Assembly: GCA_016720145.1 (NCBI GenBank)
Contig: JADJXV010000002.1
Location: 124,001-188,000 of the forward strand
Source: Ignavibacteria bacterium
GTDB lineage: Bacteria > Bacteroidota > Ignavibacteria > Kapaibacteriales > UBA961
Direction of reading: 5' to 3'
Length of the DNA stretch: 64,000 nucleotides
Shown here: positions 7,710-17,123 of the stretch, piece by piece
How positions within the stretch are numbered: the stretch's first letter is position 1
Layout: every line of letters begins with the position of its first letter
Notes under the pieces: model-generated
Told to the model about the DNA's origin: nothing
Database searches by the model: none
What the model saw: only the letters and a program-made list of their open reading frames with translations
Made by a program: the position numbers and the translations under genes

Positions 7710-9659
7710 ATGACAAACGCACAACTCGAAGCACAAATCATACTCGCAGAAGATGAAACAAACAAAGGGAACTACGATGCTGCACAAATACTTGCTCAAC
7801 AGGTAATCGATGTACTTGATAATCGCAGTGATGATATCACCTCCACCGAGAACGATGTAAATACAAAAGACACTAACAATTCCAATAATCTCAGCGATGA
7901 GCTGCATGATACTACTACCATAAGAGCTAATGCTATACTTGCTCTCGCGTGGAATAACTATAGCAAAGGAGATTTTCTTCTCGCGCTTGAACAAGCCCAT
8001 CGAGGGCTTGTTCAAGCGCAGGAGGGGCAAATAACTAGTTCCATAACTAAAGCTTGGAATATTATTGGAAATGTACATGTTTCTCTTGGCAACTACGACA
8101 ACGCCTTGGAATTCTTCAATAAAGCGCTCGCTATCAATGAGGAGATAGGAAGCAAAAATGGCATTGCACACAATCTCGGCAATCTAGGAAATGTGTATCA
8201 TAATCTTTCGGACTACACACAAGCGCTCACCTTTTTCCAAAAGGCTCTCGCTATAAATGAGGAGATAGCTAGCAAAAATGGCATTGCAATCAATCTCGGC
8301 AATATAGGAATTGTGTATAGGAATCTTTCGGACTACCCGCAAGCGCTCACCTATTACCAAAAGGCTCTCGCTATCTATGAGGAGATAGGGAGCAAATATG
8401 GCATTGCAAGAAATCTCGGCAATATAGGAAATGTGTATAGGAATCTTTCGGACTACCCGCAAGCGCTCACCTATTTCCTAAAGGCTCTCGCTATCTCAGA
8501 GGAGATAGGGAGCAAAAATGGCATTGCAATCAATCTCAGCAATATAGGAAGTGTGTATGGGAATCTTTCGGACTACCCGCAAGCGCTCACCTATTTCCAA
8601 AAGGCTCTCGCTATCTCAGAGGAGATAGGGAGCAAAAATGGCATTGCAATCAATCTCGGCAATATAGGCGAGCACTATGCCAATAAGAAGTTCGATGGCT
8701 ATGATACTGATAAAGCTGAAGAATCTTTGCTACGTGCTATTGCTCTATTTGAGGATATTGGCGAGAAAAGGAATTTATATGCTGTCCATAAATCTCTTGC
8801 AGATTTATACGAAACGCAAAAACGATGGGAAGAGCATTCGATTCAATTCAAGAAATATCACACTCTCGAAAAAGAAGTCCAAAGCGAGGATGCACATAAG
8901 CAAGCAGGGCTCATGGAGCAACGAAGGCAAACCACAGAACGGGAAAAAGAAATTGAACTTGCTAAAGCTGCTGCGGCTGCTAAACTCACCGCTACAACTG
9001 CACTACTCCACCGAGTACTACCCGAAAGCATCGCTACTCGCATGATTGCCGGCGAGCAAGATATCTCCGATTACTTCACTTCTGTTACCATCCTCTTTGC
9101 CGATATCGCAGGGTTTACGCCTATCTCTGCAGGGATGCCTGCCTATGTCGTAGTTCGATTTTTGAATTACGTCTTCGGCACCTTCGATGCGATTATGAAA
9201 AAACATGGTTGTGAGAAAATTAAAACTATCGGGGATGGATATATGGCCGTCGCCGGTGCGCCGATTGAATGTGCTGACCACGCCGAGCGTATGGCACTCG
9301 CCGCTCTCGAAATGCAACAAGATATCCGGCTGCCGGAGGAGTTTATGGAGTACTTGCCGGTCGGTACAGATTTCGGGATTCGTATCGGCTTGCATACTGG
9401 TTCAGTTGTGGGCGGGGTGATTGGCGATGAACGTTTTGTCTATGATATCTATTCCGATAGCGTCAATACCGCGGCAAGGATGGAATCTCATGGTGAAGCG
9501 GATAAAATCCATGTGTCCCATGAGTATATGATACACATACAGAATAGATTCGCAATGACAAAGAACACAACGCATGGTATTCAATTTGTAAAGCGTGGTG
9601 AGATGGAGATTAAGGGTAAGGGAATGATGAAAACCTATTTTTTAGAACGACTTACGTAA
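7710..9659 (+). CDS. TPR-repeat class III adenylate cyclase, array gene 3
   Basis: 649 residues and the most divergent member of the array. The N-terminus (MTNAQLEAQIILAEDE) resembles array gene 1 rather than 2, 4 and 5. The TPR part contains nearly identical 40-residue units (NLGNIGNVYRNLSDYPQALT type), encoded by 120-bp DNA repeats at 8121-8668. The coiled coil and cyclase domain follow, with FADIAGFT, EKIKTIGDGYM and VYDIYSDSVNTAARMES; all catalytic positions are conserved. The cyclase DNA differs more from its sisters than they do from one another, so this gene seems to have escaped recent conversion. It lies 9 bases from each neighbour, consistent with an operon. The uniform TPR units suggest recent expansion or contraction of the sensor module. 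Confidence 0.92.
   Translation: MTNAQLEAQIILAEDETNKGNYDAAQILAQQVIDVLDNRSDDITSTENDVNTKDTNNSNNLSDELHDTTTIRANAILALAWNNYSKGDFLLALEQAHRGLVQAQEGQITSSITKAWNIIGNVHVSLGNYDNALEFFNKALAINEEIGSKNGIAHNLGNLGNVYHNLSDYTQALTFFQKALAINEEIASKNGIAINLGNIGIVYRNLSDYPQALTYYQKALAIYEEIGSKYGIARNLGNIGNVYRNLSDYPQALTYFLKALAISEEIGSKNGIAINLSNIGSVYGNLSDYPQALTYFQKALAISEEIGSKNGIAINLGNIGEHYANKKFDGYDTDKAEESLLRAIALFEDIGEKRNLYAVHKSLADLYETQKRWEEHSIQFKKYHTLEKEVQSEDAHKQAGLMEQRRQTTEREKEIELAKAAAAAKLTATTALLHRVLPESIATRMIAGEQDISDYFTSVTILFADIAGFTPISAGMPAYVVVRFLNYVFGTFDAIMKKHGCEKIKTIGDGYMAVAGAPIECADHAERMALAALEMQQDIRLPEEFMEYLPVGTDFGIRIGLHTGSVVGGVIGDERFVYDIYSDSVNTAARMESHGEADKIHVSHEYMIHIQNRFAMTKNTTHGIQFVKRGEMEIKGKGMMKTYFLERLT
8121..8668 (+). repeat. 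120-bp coding tandem repeat (TPR units)
   Basis: About four and a half copies of a 120-bp unit lie in register at 8121, 8221, 8341, 8461 and 8581 and following. Each encodes 40 residues of TPR-like helix pairs. Copies differ at only a few bases, for example ATCAATGAG/ATCTATGAG and CATAAT/AGGAAT. Near identity at DNA level means recent duplication, with scope for copy-number change in frame. Confidence 0.9.
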
Positions 9660-9668
9660 TTTACACCT

Positions 9669-11573
9669 ATGACATATACTGAACTGAGAGATATAATTAC
9701 TGCATCTACACTCAAAGCAGACAAGGGTAATTTTGAATCTTCAAAACAAACCTTACTTATGGTGCTCGCAGAACTGGAAAGCATCCACCCGTACGCTGAG
9801 GTAACAGAGGAGCTGGAAGATTTCAAGAAATACATTTCTCTCCAATTTAGAGCAAATTATCATCTTGCCCGTGCTGATGGACAATTAGGGAATTCCCACC
9901 AAGCTCTTGAATATGCAACAACGTCTCTTACTATTGCAGAAAAGTACCTGCCTGACGAAGTGATTGGTGCTTTGAATACAATGGGTATTGTGTATCTCGA
10001 TCTGAATTTATACGACAAAGCGTTAGAATATTATTCACAACTTTTAGAATCACCGGACAAAATCGAACTTGATAAATCAAGCGCAGGTTTTGCTGTAAAT
10101 ATCGGGTTAGTCTATGCACATTTGGGTAGTTATGACACAGCATTGAAATACTATGAAGCCGCGCTTGCCGTGTTAGAAGAGATTGGAGATGATGACTTCA
10201 GAGCAAACGTACTCTCGAATATTGCTTCTCTTTATAAAAGAATAGGTTCACAGGAAAGAGCACTTGAATATGCGTTCAAAACACTCAGTCTTTTACAGAA
10301 GAACGAGGATAGAGATTTTTCAAGCATATATGGAATCATCGCGGGTATTTATTCTACAACCGGTGAACATACGATAGCGTTGGAATATTATGAGAAAGCA
10401 CTCGCAAATGCAAAAGAACTCGGTTTACAATCAAAAATTGCAAGTTATTTAGGAAGCATCGGTCAATTTTATCAAGAAATCGGCTTTTATGCTAAAGCAA
10501 TAGAATACGTCTCAGAATCACTCATGATGTTCTTGGAGCTGGATAATAAACAAGGAATTGCCATTACAAAAGGAATGCTTGGTCACACGTATGGCTCTCT
10601 TGATTTTGAAGGGTACGATCCCCAAAAAGGTGAAGAGTATTTGTTGGAATCGATTGCTGTGTGTACCGAATTGAACGATAAAGCAAACACATATGAAGGT
10701 CTTAGCTTCCTCGCCGAATTATATAAAAACGAACACCGCTGGCAAGAAGCTCTCGAACATTATCAAAAATATATCACGATTCGCGACGAACTCAATAGCG
10801 AGGAAGCGAAGAAGCAAGCCAATCTCATGGAACAACGCCGCCAAACAGCTGAACGTGAAAAAGAAATCGCAATCGCCAAAGCTACTGCTGCCGCCAAGCT
10901 CTCTGCTACCACCAATTTATTACACAAAGTTCTTCCCGAAAGTATCTCCACACGTATGATCGACGGCGAGGAAAATATCGCCGATTTCTTCCCCAATGTA
11001 TCAATTTTATTCGCTGATATTGCCGGATTTACGCCAATTTCTGCGGATATGCCGGCGTATGTGGTGGTGAGATTTTTGAATCATATCTTCAGAGAATTCG
11101 ACCGCATTATGCAAAAACACGGATGCGAGAAAATTAAAACGATTGGTGATGGATACATGGCAATTGCCGGCGCACCGATAGAATGTACCGACCACGCTGA
11201 GCGCATCACTGCCGCAGCATTTGAGATGCAGGAAACGATTCAATTGCCCGAGGAATTTGGTGAATATTTACCTGATGGAGCAAGTTTCGGGATTCGTATC
11301 GGCCTGCATACAGGTTCGGTCGTGGCGGGTGTGATTGGCGATGAACGCTTTGTGTGGGATGTGTATTCGGATGCGGTGAATACGGCAGCGAGGATGGAAT
11401 CGCATGGAGAAGCAGACAAAATCCACGTAACCCATGATTTTGTGAGACTTCTGCAGAATAGATTTGCTGCAACGAAGAATACAAACCATGGAATAGCATT
11501 TGTGAAGCGCGGTGAGATGGAGATTAAGGGTAAGGGGATGATGAAAACCTATTTTTTAGAACGACTTCCATAA
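9669..11573 (+). CDS. TPR-repeat class III adenylate cyclase, array gene 4
   Basis: 634 residues: TPR repeats, coiled coil, then a cyclase domain with FADIAGFT, EKIKTIGDGYM, VWDVYSD and VNTAAR all intact. The N-terminal half has its own sequence (MTYTELRDIITASTLKADKG), related to array genes 2 and 5 but clearly diverged. The catalytic half is a patchwork: 10828-10990 matches 12742-12903 of gene 5, while 11001-11373 matches gene 2. The array therefore keeps sensor halves distinct and catalytic halves uniform. The start is 9 bases after the previous stop and the next gene starts 9 bases after this stop. Function is inferred from the cyclase signature residues; the input signal is unknown. Confidence 0.92.
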   Translation: MTYTELRDIITASTLKADKGNFESSKQTLLMVLAELESIHPYAEVTEELEDFKKYISLQFRANYHLARADGQLGNSHQALEYATTSLTIAEKYLPDEVIGALNTMGIVYLDLNLYDKALEYYSQLLESPDKIELDKSSAGFAVNIGLVYAHLGSYDTALKYYEAALAVLEEIGDDDFRANVLSNIASLYKRIGSQERALEYAFKTLSLLQKNEDRDFSSIYGIIAGIYSTTGEHTIALEYYEKALANAKELGLQSKIASYLGSIGQFYQEIGFYAKAIEYVSESLMMFLELDNKQGIAITKGMLGHTYGSLDFEGYDPQKGEEYLLESIAVCTELNDKANTYEGLSFLAELYKNEHRWQEALEHYQKYITIRDELNSEEAKKQANLMEQRRQTAEREKEIAIAKATAAAKLSATTNLLHKVLPESISTRMIDGEENIADFFPNVSILFADIAGFTPISADMPAYVVVRFLNHIFREFDRIMQKHGCEKIKTIGDGYMAIAGAPIECTDHAERITAAAFEMQETIQLPEEFGEYLPDGASFGIRIGLHTGSVVAGVIGDERFVWDVYSDAVNTAARMESHGEADKIHVTHDFVRLLQNRFAATKNTNHGIAFVKRGEMEIKGKGMMKTYFLERLP

Positions 11574-11582
11574 ATTACAACT

Positions 11583-13496
11583 ATGACTTACGAAGAACTG
11601 AGAGATATAATAAGCGATTCTGTAAACGAAGCCAACAAAGGTAATTATGCAGCGACAAAAGAGTCCTTGCTTATGGTTCTTGCTGAACTGGAGAAAATCC
11701 ACCCTTTCGCGGAAGTAACCGAGGAGATTGAGTATTTCAACAGATACATTTCTCTTCAGTTTAGAGCAAATCATCTTCTTGCTCGAGCCGAAGGTCGATT
11801 AGGAAACAACCAACAAGCTCTCGACTATGCTACTACTTCTCTAATGATAGCTAAAAGGTACCTGCCTGACCAAGTTGAGGGTGCATTGAATACAATGGGT
11901 ATTGTCTATAACAATCTGCATTTATTGGACAAAGCGTTAGAATATTATTCTCAGATTTTAGATTCTCCTGACAACATCAAACATGATCAATCGAGCGCCG
12001 GTACTGCTGTGAATATCGGGTTAGTTTACACAAGCATTGGTAGTTATACTACGGCATTGAATTACTACGAAGCAGCGCTTGCCGTGCTCGAAGAGATTGG
12101 CGATAGTGAGTTCAGAGCAAATGTACTTAGCAATATAGCAACTATCTATTCACGTTTAGGTTCGCATGAAAAGGCACTCGAATATGCATACAAAGCACTC
12201 GCACTTAAACAACAGAACGAGAATACAGATATTGCCACTGCATTAGTTACTATAGCAAAGATTTATGCTACAATCGGTGAATATACCACAGCGTTGGAAT
12301 TTTATCAGAAGGCACTCGCTAACGCAAAAGTACTTGGTAAAAAAGGTGATATTGCAATTTGCCTTGGAAGTATGGGACCAATTTATCAATCGAACGGTCT
12401 CCATGCTAAAGCTATTGAACACCTCTCAGAAGCCCGTGCGATGTTCATTGAACTCAATGACAGACATGGAGTTGCCGTAGCAAAAGGGTATCTCGGGCAC
12501 TCATACGGCACAATTTCTTTTGAGGGGTATGATGCCGAAAAAGCGGAAGAATATTTGTTGGAATCGATGAGCACATGTACCGAAATGGGTGATAAAGAAA
12601 CCATGAATGAAGTTCATAGCTATCTTGCAGAATTATATAAAAATGAACACCGCTGGCAGGAAGCTCTTGAACATTACCAACAACATATCGCTATTCGAGA
12701 TGAAGTTCATAGCGAGGAAGCCAAGCAGCAAGCTACTCTCATGGAACAACGCCGCCAAACAGCTGAACGTGAAAAAGAAATCGCAATCGCCAAAGCTACT
12801 GCTGCCGCCAAGCTCTCTGCTACCACCAATTTATTACACAAAGTTCTTCCCGAAAGTATCTCCACACGTATGATCGACGGCGAGGAAAATATCGCCGATT
12901 TCTTTCCGAATGTGTCAATACTCTTTGCTGATATCGCAGGGTTTACGCCTATTTCGGCGGATATGCCGGCGTTCGTTGTGATTCGATTTTTGAATCATAT
13001 TTTTAGAGAATTTGACCGTATTATCAAGAAACACGGATGCGAGAAAATTAAAACGATCGGAGATGGCTACATGGCAGTTGCAGGCGCGCCGATAGAATGT
13101 GCCGACCACGCTGAGCGCATCATGGCTGCAGCGTTTGAGATGCAGGAAACGATACAATTACCGGAGGAATTTGGTGAGTATTTACCTGATGGAGCGAGTT
13201 TTGGAATTCGTATCGGCTTACATACAGGTTCGGTCGTGGCCGGTGTAATTGGCGATGAACGCTTTGTGTGGGATGTGTATTCGGATGCGGTGAATACGGC
13301 TGCGAGGATGGAATCACATGGTGAAGCTGACAAAATTCATGTAACCCATGATTTTGTGAGACTTCTGCAGAATAGATTCGCAGCAACGAAGAATACTGCG
13401 CATGGGATTCAATTTGTGAAGCGCGGTGAGATGGAGATAAAGGGTAAGGGAATGATGAAAACGTACTTTTTGGAACGCTTGGACGGCAACGGGTGA
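11583..13496 (+). CDS. TPR-repeat class III adenylate cyclase, array gene 5
   Basis: 637 residues, last gene of the array, with the same three-part layout and an intact cyclase signature (FADIAGFT, EKIKTIGDGYM, VWDVYSD, VNTAAR). Its first 270 bases are almost identical to those of array gene 2, and its middle coiled-coil region is identical to gene 4 over about 160 bases. It ends FLERLDGNG instead of the short FLERL-type ends of its sisters, so its 3' end has also drifted. No clear terminator follows. The 227 bases to pckA show no gene. Product: ATP to cAMP and pyrophosphate, cytoplasmic, presumably regulated by TPR-mediated protein contacts. Confidence 0.92.
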   Translation: MTYEELRDIISDSVNEANKGNYAATKESLLMVLAELEKIHPFAEVTEEIEYFNRYISLQFRANHLLARAEGRLGNNQQALDYATTSLMIAKRYLPDQVEGALNTMGIVYNNLHLLDKALEYYSQILDSPDNIKHDQSSAGTAVNIGLVYTSIGSYTTALNYYEAALAVLEEIGDSEFRANVLSNIATIYSRLGSHEKALEYAYKALALKQQNENTDIATALVTIAKIYATIGEYTTALEFYQKALANAKVLGKKGDIAICLGSMGPIYQSNGLHAKAIEHLSEARAMFIELNDRHGVAVAKGYLGHSYGTISFEGYDAEKAEEYLLESMSTCTEMGDKETMNEVHSYLAELYKNEHRWQEALEHYQQHIAIRDEVHSEEAKQQATLMEQRRQTAEREKEIAIAKATAAAKLSATTNLLHKVLPESISTRMIDGEENIADFFPNVSILFADIAGFTPISADMPAFVVIRFLNHIFREFDRIIKKHGCEKIKTIGDGYMAVAGAPIECADHAERIMAAAFEMQETIQLPEEFGEYLPDGASFGIRIGLHTGSVVAGVIGDERFVWDVYSDAVNTAARMESHGEADKIHVTHDFVRLLQNRFAATKNTAHGIQFVKRGEMEIKGKGMMKTYFLERLDGNG

Positions 13497-13723
13497 CCGC
13501 GGATGAGGTGTGGGATTTTGTAGGAGGAGAACCAAACTATTGTGTTATAGAGTTACACAGATTGTCCAAATAAGGTGTACTTTTAAGCGCAAAGAGCGGA
13601 AGTTTTTTCGAGTAAATAGCAGATTTACCCCGCTTAATTTCTAAAATTTCACGATTTTTGCATTCCAAGAATTGCACAGTCTGCTTTCGGAACCTCTTTT
13701 TTGTTTCATTTTTTGAGTATCTA

Positions 13724-15277
13724 ATGAAAACTATCGAAGAAATTACCCTCTCATTACAAGACCAAGGTCTTTCTAATCTCGGTGAAATATTTTATAATTT
13801 GTCCACCCCTGATTTGTACGAACATGCTTTAAGTTATGGCGAAGCGCAGCTTTCCGAACACGGCGCACTGGTCGCAATTACCTCCCCGCACACCGGTCGT
13901 AGCGCGAATGATAAATTTGTCGTCGAAGAAGCATCAAGTAAGGATAATGTATGGTGGGGCAAAGTGAACAAGCCATTCTCTCCCGAAAAATTCAACGCTC
14001 TTAAATCCCGTGTCACAGCTTACTTACAGAACCAAGACATCTATGTCCTCGATTGCGTAGCCGGCGCAGACGATAAATACAGCCTGCCGGTCAGAGTCAT
14101 CACACAGCACGCATGGCATAATTTATTTGCAAAAAATATGTTTATTGAGTTGAGCGACGAACAGCTTGACAGCTTCGAACCCGGATTCACCATTATCCAC
14201 GCACCTGACTTCAAAGCAAACCCTGCAACCGATGGTACCCGCTCAGAAACATTCATTCTCCTTGACTTCTCACAAAAATTAGTTTTAATTGGCGGCACAC
14301 AGTATGCCGGCGAGATTAAAAAATCTATCTTCACCGTTCTCAACTACTTACTTCCACTCCGCAAAGTAATGAGCATGCACTGTTCAGCTAATATTGGTAA
14401 GAATGGCGACACTGCTCTCTTCTTCGGTCTCTCCGGTACCGGCAAGACGACTCTTTCGACCGACCCTGAGCGTTCGCTCATCGGTGATGACGAGCATGGC
14501 TGGTCCGACGACGGCACTTTCAATTTTGAAGGCGGCTGCTACGCGAAGGTAATTAATTTATCAGCAGAAGCAGAGCCTATTATTTACCAAACCACTCGTA
14601 CATTCGGTACAATCCTTGAAAATGTCGTAGTCGATCCTTATACACGTGAAATTGATTTATTTGATGACAGTATTACAGAAAACACACGTGCATCTTATTC
14701 ACGTAATGTACTTGATAATATAGCAGAATCAAATTCAGGAGGACACCCGACGAATATTTTCTTCCTCACCTGTGATGCGTTTGGAGTGATGCCTCCGATT
14801 GCACGGCTTACACCTGAGCAGGCGATGTTTCACTTCCTCTCCGGCTATACTGCAAAAGTTGCGGGCACTGAAGCAGGCGTCAAAGAGCCGTCTGCGACGT
14901 TCAGTACATGTTTCGGCGCTCCATTCATGGTGCATCATCCAAAAGTATATGCGAATTTACTTCGTGACAAAATCAACGCAACCGGTTCGACCGTATGGTT
15001 AGTAAACACCGGCTGGAGTGGTGGAGAGTATGGCACCGGGAAACGTATGAAGATTGGCTATACTCGTGCATTGCTTCGAGCGGCACTAACCGGTGAATTG
15101 AAAAATGCAGAATTTATGACTGAGCCTTTCTTCGGACTGAGTATTCCTACTGCTTGCGATGGCGTACCAACAGAAATTCTCAATCCTCGCAATACATGGG
15201 CAGACAAAGCTGCGTATGACAAGAAAGCGAATCATTTAGTTGGTTTATTTACTGATAATTACAAACAATTTGAATAA
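13724..15277 (+). CDS. pckA: Phosphoenolpyruvate carboxykinase (ATP)
   Basis: 517 residues, normal for ATP-dependent PEPCK, which converts oxaloacetate plus ATP to phosphoenolpyruvate, CO2 and ADP in gluconeogenesis. The P-loop-like kinase-1a motif GLSGTGKTTLS (about residue 235) is visible. So are the metal/nucleotide motif LIGDDEHGW and the C-terminal NTGWSGGEYGTGKRM typical of the ATP-type enzyme. The ATG at 13724 gives the usual N-terminus; an upstream in-frame ATG at 13658 would add 22 unlikely residues. A strong terminator lies at 15296-15329, so the gene is probably a single transcription unit. GATTTTTGC at 13653 resembles a Bacteroidota -7 box but lacks the leading T. Confidence 0.97.
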   Translation: MKTIEEITLSLQDQGLSNLGEIFYNLSTPDLYEHALSYGEAQLSEHGALVAITSPHTGRSANDKFVVEEASSKDNVWWGKVNKPFSPEKFNALKSRVTAYLQNQDIYVLDCVAGADDKYSLPVRVITQHAWHNLFAKNMFIELSDEQLDSFEPGFTIIHAPDFKANPATDGTRSETFILLDFSQKLVLIGGTQYAGEIKKSIFTVLNYLLPLRKVMSMHCSANIGKNGDTALFFGLSGTGKTTLSTDPERSLIGDDEHGWSDDGTFNFEGGCYAKVINLSAEAEPIIYQTTRTFGTILENVVVDPYTREIDLFDDSITENTRASYSRNVLDNIAESNSGGHPTNIFFLTCDAFGVMPPIARLTPEQAMFHFLSGYTAKVAGTEAGVKEPSATFSTCFGAPFMVHHPKVYANLLRDKINATGSTVWLVNTGWSGGEYGTGKRMKIGYTRALLRAALTGELKNAEFMTEPFFGLSIPTACDGVPTEILNPRNTWADKAAYDKKANHLVGLFTDNYKQFE

Positions 15278-15295
15278 TTTCTTCTTTGTATAATT

Positions 15296-15329
15296 AAAAA
15301 GCCGCTTTCCATCGAAAGCGGCTTTTTTT
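15296..15329. terminator. Bidirectional rho-independent terminator after pckA
   Basis: Stem GCCGCTTTC/GAAAGCGGC with loop CATC, flanked by an A run on the left and TTTTTTT on the right, so it can work on both strands. The same stem sequence with another loop ends the gene at 25132-26286. Confidence 0.93.
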
Positions 15330-15465
15330 ATGCCTTGAGAATTTATTCATCTATTCTAATTCGTATTATAAAGTCATGTTAGCGGCAGTCCGAATCTATA
15401 AAATAAGCTTGGGAATTATTAATATACATGAGTCTAACTACCAATAAATAAAGAAATTATTACAA

Positions 15466-16713
15466 TCAGAAATACGATGAAATTCCAAATTGGATGACAC
15501 CTGTTTTTGCCGGTGGATTACCCAAAAAGTCTGTTTGCTGTTCGTAGCGATAATTCGCTCTCATCACCAATGAACCAGTCGGTCTAAAAGCAATACCGGG
15601 TACCACTGCCCAAATATGATCGGAAATATTCCCACCAGTTTCGTTGAAATTCCCTTGATTATAATCAGCATATTCTAATCGCAGAGCAAGATTGCATTTC
15701 GAGTTTTGCCAGTCGAGTACATCACCGTTAAAGATAGTTCCTACCAAATCGATGTATCCTCCAACTTGTTCTGATGCAAACAGTTGGCTGTAGCTGTTCG
15801 GTACATCCACATACACTTTTGCTACTTCACCGGTGATAGTCAATCGAGTATCGAGCGCCGAAGTTGTAAAATCGACTGCGATAACGGACGCGGTTCTTTT
15901 ATCATCAATCACAATACCGTCGTGCCGGTACTTGTTGTACACACCGGACATATACGATATGCCTACTTCTCCGAATGTTCTATTTCGCACGGCAAATTTC
16001 CCGGTAACCATTGGTAGTCCGCTGTTGCTAAATTCAAACTTATCTTCATTTGACTTTCCTGCTGCAAGTGATGTTCTATTGTCTGTATTAGTAATTATTG
16101 CGTCATCAAATCCATTGGTGAGATACAATTCATAGCCGAGTGTCCATCGATTCACAAAATATTTACCGTGAAGACCTACTCCTACATTTGATAAAGTGGC
16201 AGGGATGATTGTCGTCGCTGAAATTGGTCGATCGATAAAATCCCACCGTGGTCCGTCGTGATTTTGGTTGAACGCGCCGATGGGATTCATTAGTATCCCA
16301 CCACGCAAATTAAGTAGTGAGTGAAGTTCAATATCGATGAGCGCGGTTTCTATATTGATGTGTTTTGTGCCATCTTCAAATTCAATTTCCGAAAAGAATT
16401 TAATTTTTTGGGCAATAGTCGAAGAAAAAAACAAAGTCATTCTCCGCATTTGGAAGGATAATCCATCAGAAACTCCGTCGGTGGATGCATAACGCGAATT
16501 TGCTTCGAGATATCCTCCAATTGCCACCGGTAGCTTACCGGAAGTAAGGAAAGGTCGATTATAGACGGCATCCATGTTGAGCTTTTGGGTGGTTGTATCG
16601 GTGAGGATAGCTTGAGAGTATGTGCTGTCTGATTGTGCATTTGCAGTAGTAAATACGCAAACACTAATGAGAACCAACAGTATGGAATTAAAAGTGGATA
16701 TAGATGTTTTCAT
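15466..16713 (-). CDS. Outer-membrane porin (phosphate-selective porin O/P-like)
   Basis: 415 residues with a signal peptide (MKTSISTFNSILLVLISVCV...ANAQ). A long beta-rich body follows, with alternating aromatic strands such as GYLEANSRYAS, FFSEIEFEDG and YELYLTNGF, and a C-terminal phenylalanine (GISSYF) as outer-membrane barrels need. The pattern GGILMNPIGAFNQNHDGPRWDFIDRP is typical of OprO/OprP-like porins. The substrate cannot be read from sequence. Its start overlaps the end of the Rieske gene by 26 bp, so it is translated from the same mRNA as the Rieske and DUF1111 genes. In this context it may pass a substrate or metal complex linked to those redox proteins, which is inference. Confidence 0.8.
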   Translation of the reverse strand: MKTSISTFNSILLVLISVCVFTTANAQSDSTYSQAILTDTTTQKLNMDAVYNRPFLTSGKLPVAIGGYLEANSRYASTDGVSDGLSFQMRRMTLFFSSTIAQKIKFFSEIEFEDGTKHINIETALIDIELHSLLNLRGGILMNPIGAFNQNHDGPRWDFIDRPISATTIIPATLSNVGVGLHGKYFVNRWTLGYELYLTNGFDDAIITNTDNRTSLAAGKSNEDKFEFSNSGLPMVTGKFAVRNRTFGEVGISYMSGVYNKYRHDGIVIDDKRTASVIAVDFTTSALDTRLTITGEVAKVYVDVPNSYSQLFASEQVGGYIDLVGTIFNGDVLDWQNSKCNLALRLEYADYNQGNFNETGGNISDHIWAVVPGIAFRPTGSLVMRANYRYEQQTDFLGNPPAKTGVIQFGISSYF

Positions 16714-17119
16714 TGTCAGTTGTCGTTGGAAATGTTGTTAAATTTTGTGCGGCTGGAGGACTTTGGACGATGCCTGTATTCGTGAACTCACTTCCATGGC
16801 AAGGGCAGACGAGATAATCTCCTTGTGGATTCAGTTCGCACCCTTTGTGCGAACATCGCATAAGCAGCGCAGAGTACTTGTTGTCGTCAATTTTATAGAC
16901 ACAAAGAGGATATTTGTGTTTTTCAGTTTTGATCAGTACGTAGGGTCGTTGAATTATTTCATCAGTTTTGTGATGGACAAATTCGCTTTTTTTCACTGTA
17001 ATTTGAGTTGATGAGCTGCTATATAACGCATAATAATTGCTACTTGCGCAGCTTTCTAATAGAGCACTTCCGCCTAAGCAGACAAGACTGCATACTTTGA
17101 TAAATTCAATTCTTTGCAT
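16688..17119 (-). CDS. Rieske [2Fe-2S] lipoprotein-like protein
   Basis: 143 residues from the ATG at 17119; a longer in-frame extension would run into the upstream gene. The Rieske cluster motif is complete: CSHKGC followed by CPCHGSEF, giving two Cys and two His ligands for a [2Fe-2S] centre. The N-terminus (MQRIEFIKVCSLVCLGGSAL, then LESC) looks like a Tat-derived or lipoprotein signal with a weak lipobox, so an exported, membrane-anchored electron carrier is likely. It starts 4 bases after the DUF1111 stop and overlaps the porin start by 26 bp. It is not next to cytochrome b, so it is not an ordinary bc1-complex subunit. Confidence 0.88.
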   Translation of the reverse strand: MQRIEFIKVCSLVCLGGSALLESCASSNYYALYSSSSTQITVKKSEFVHHKTDEIIQRPYVLIKTEKHKYPLCVYKIDDNKYSALLMRCSHKGCELNPQGDYLVCPCHGSEFTNTGIVQSPPAAQNLTTFPTTTDNENIYIHF

Positions 17120-17123
17120 ATAG

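Noticed and set aside
8121..8668. Regular 120-bp repeats that could look like a repeat array of CRISPR type
   Set aside because: They have no spacers, are coding and in frame, and encode TPR units of a cyclase.
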